This document shows, piece by piece, positions 7,699 to 8,649 of a DNA stretch of 8,649 nucleotides. The notes below the pieces were generated by a model. That model was not told the origin of the DNA. It saw nothing but the letters and a program-made list of their open reading frames with translations, and ran no database searches. Within the stretch, counting starts at the first letter, position 1. Each line of letters begins with the position of its first letter. The position numbers and the translations under genes are program-made. The DNA comes from an uncultured bacterium. GTDB lineage: Bacteria > Bacteroidota > Bacteroidia > Bacteroidales > CAIWKO01. The stretch covers positions 1 to 8,649 of the forward strand of contig CAIWVT010000437.1 of the NCBI GenBank assembly GCA_903916135.1. The letters run 5' to 3'.

Positions 7699-7715
7699 AA
7701 GACACAATCATAAAA

Positions 7716-7795
7716 CACGAAAACATTTAAACACAAAGGCACTAAGACACAAAGACACAAAGGCACGAAGACACAAAGGCACGAAGACACTAAGG
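7716..7795 (+). repeat. Octamer tandem array (consensus CACNAAGR)
   Basis: Eight octamers in perfect 8-base register span 7732-7795: CACAAAGG, CACTAAGA, CACAAAGA, CACAAAGG, CACGAAGA, CACAAAGG, CACGAAGA and CACTAAGG. Two degenerate units precede them (CACGAAAA at 7716 and CATTTAAA at 7724). The array starts 17 bases after the sucA stop. Its first three good units (7732-7755) are the reverse complement of the conserved core downstream of the GxxExxY gene, with one mismatch in 24. No gene fits here. Confidence 0.92.
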
Positions 7796-7881
7796 TATTA
7801 AGATGGAAATAGTCGCAATATAGAATAATAAGTAGCTAAGATAAAAGCATATTAAGAATCATAAAGAAAATAATCAATGGA

Positions 7882-8310
7882 ATGACACAAATAAACGAGG
7901 ACACGATTAATTATAAGGATGATTATTTGCCTCTGTCAGAAGAGGAAGAATATATTGGAAAAGAAATAGTAAATGCAGCATTTATTGTTCATAGCCGCCT
8001 TGGACCCGGTCTTTTGGAAAAGGTTTATGAAGTCTGTTTCTGCCATGTATTGAATGAGAAAGGCTTGTTTGTGGAACGTCAAGTAAAAGTTCCAATTATA
8101 TTCGACGAATTTGTGTTTGATGAAGGATTACGTCTTGATGTTTTGATAAACGATTTGGTTATTTGTGAGCTTAAAGCAGTTGAAAATACTAATCCTGTTT
8201 GGGCTGCACAATTATTAAGTTACTTAAAACTAACAGGCAGACGTCTTGGATATATTATTAATTTTAATGTTCCATTAATTAAAAACGGTATAAAAAGAAT
8301 GATAGTTTAA
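7882..8310 (+). CDS. GxxExxY family protein (PD-(D/E)XK nuclease-like)
   Basis: This 142-residue protein has the hallmark GPGLLEKVYE, where Gly43-x-x-Glu46-x-x-Tyr49 gives the family its name. Further on, Asp86 in LRLDVLI, Glu96-x-Lys98 in ICELKAV and Gln110-x-x-x-Tyr114 in AQLLSYL match the residue pattern of the PD-(D/E)XK nuclease fold (Glu, Asp, Glu-x-Lys, then a QxxxY helix). All of these residues are present, so an active fold is plausible. The C-terminal RLGYIINFNVPLIKNGIKRM is also typical of the family. Nuclease activity has not, to my knowledge, been established for the family, and its role is unknown. About 25 residues precede the conserved core (starting at I25-G26-K27-E28). ATG 7882 is the only sensible start, as an ATG at 7877 in another frame stops after two codons. 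No promoter box is visible in 7796-7881. The gene lies between octamer arrays of opposite orientation, and its stop overlaps the first downstream repeat. Confidence 0.9.
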   Translation: MTQINEDTINYKDDYLPLSEEEEYIGKEIVNAAFIVHSRLGPGLLEKVYEVCFCHVLNEKGLFVERQVKVPIIFDEFVFDEGLRLDVLINDLVICELKAVENTNPVWAAQLLSYLKLTGRRLGYIINFNVPLIKNGIKRMIV

Positions 8311-8649
8311 ACTTTGTGTTTCTTTGAGTCATAGTGTCTTTGTGGTAAAAATAGGGAGACAAACTTAAAAGAGAAAAATAGCGTTATAAAAAATGGTCGT
8401 ATAAACTTTGTGTTTCTTTGTGTCTTAGTGTCTTTGTGGCAAGAATAGGGAGAAAAACTTTATCGAAGATAATAACGTTATAAAAAAATGGTTGTATAAA
8501 CTTTGTGTTTCTTTGTGTCTTAGTGTCTTTGTGGTAAGATGAAAGAAATAAACTTAATAGAAGAAAATAATGTTATAAAAAAATGGTTGTATAAACTTTG
8601 TGTTTCTTTGAGTCTTAGTGTCTTTGTGGCAAGATTATGGAGATAAACT
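8309..8649 (+). repeat. Tandem array of about 95-base units, four copies, last one cut by window end
   Basis: Each unit has a 37-base core (8309-8345, 8403-8439, 8498-8534, 8593-8629) followed by a 57-58-base segment. The cores are almost invariant: copies 2 and 3 are identical, copy 1 has two changes and copy 4 has one. The core is made of octamers such as TCTTTGTG and TCTTAGTG, the reverse complement of the array at 7732-7795. The remaining segments are similar but more diverged, and end with a conserved GTTATAAAAAA...TGG...GTAT block that resembles the 3' end of the preceding gene. This fills the more than 300 bases after the gene, and no other gene is seen there. The array continues beyond the window. 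Confidence 0.93.

Noticed and set aside
7458..7790. Long reverse-strand open frame with a hydrophobic 8-residue repeat
   Set aside because: It is antisense to sucA and the octamer array; the residue repeat is a by-product of the 8-base periodicity, and no start signals or family match support it.
8309..8649. CRISPR-like look: 37-base near-identical cores separated by 57-58-base segments
   Set aside because: The segments between the cores are clearly related to each other and longer than normal spacers, the core is octamer-built, and no cas gene is present. It is a tandem repeat, not a CRISPR array.

Overview
The window is AT-rich DNA from a member of the Bacteroidota, most likely an uncultured or environmental lineage. 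Three things point there. Two secreted proteins end in type IX secretion (T9SS) type A C-terminal sorting domains. Several genes are preceded by the Bacteroidota-type -7 promoter element TAnnTTTG, and Shine-Dalgarno sequences are weak or absent. The SDR-like, toxin-antitoxin and GxxExxY-type genes all look like Bacteroidota versions. The genus cannot be told from this sequence alone. All eight genes lie on the + strand.

Layout. (1) 57-2123: two secreted T9SS substrates 12 bases apart, probably co-transcribed. Their mature parts are unrelated, but their last 77 codons are nearly identical in DNA (216 of 231 bases). (2) 2132-2995: a promoter and a putative lipoprotein of unknown function with barrel-like composition. 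(3) 3018-4040: a near copy of the same promoter driving an NAD(P)-binding SDR/NmrA-like protein. (4) 4143-4743: a promoter and a two-gene RelE/ParE-family toxin-antitoxin module. (5) 4867-7698: a promoter and a full-length 2-oxoglutarate dehydrogenase E1 gene (sucA, TCA cycle), with an unusual cysteine-containing C-terminal tail. The E2 gene (sucB) that often follows is absent. (6) 7716-8649: a repeat-bracketed cassette made of an octamer array, a small GxxExxY-family protein with a PD-(D/E)XK-like set of residues, and a tandem array of about 95-base units running off the window end.

The first five blocks are ordinary chromosomal genes, mostly in separate transcription units. The last is the most unusual. 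The GxxExxY gene sits between arrays of the same 8-base motif in opposite orientation, with a 24-base inverted match at 23 of 24 positions. The downstream units also carry a degraded copy of the gene's own 3' end, and the first codons of the gene resemble the octamer motif. This suggests a repeat-associated, possibly mobile or self-amplifying element, but no mobility has been shown and no transposase is present in the window.
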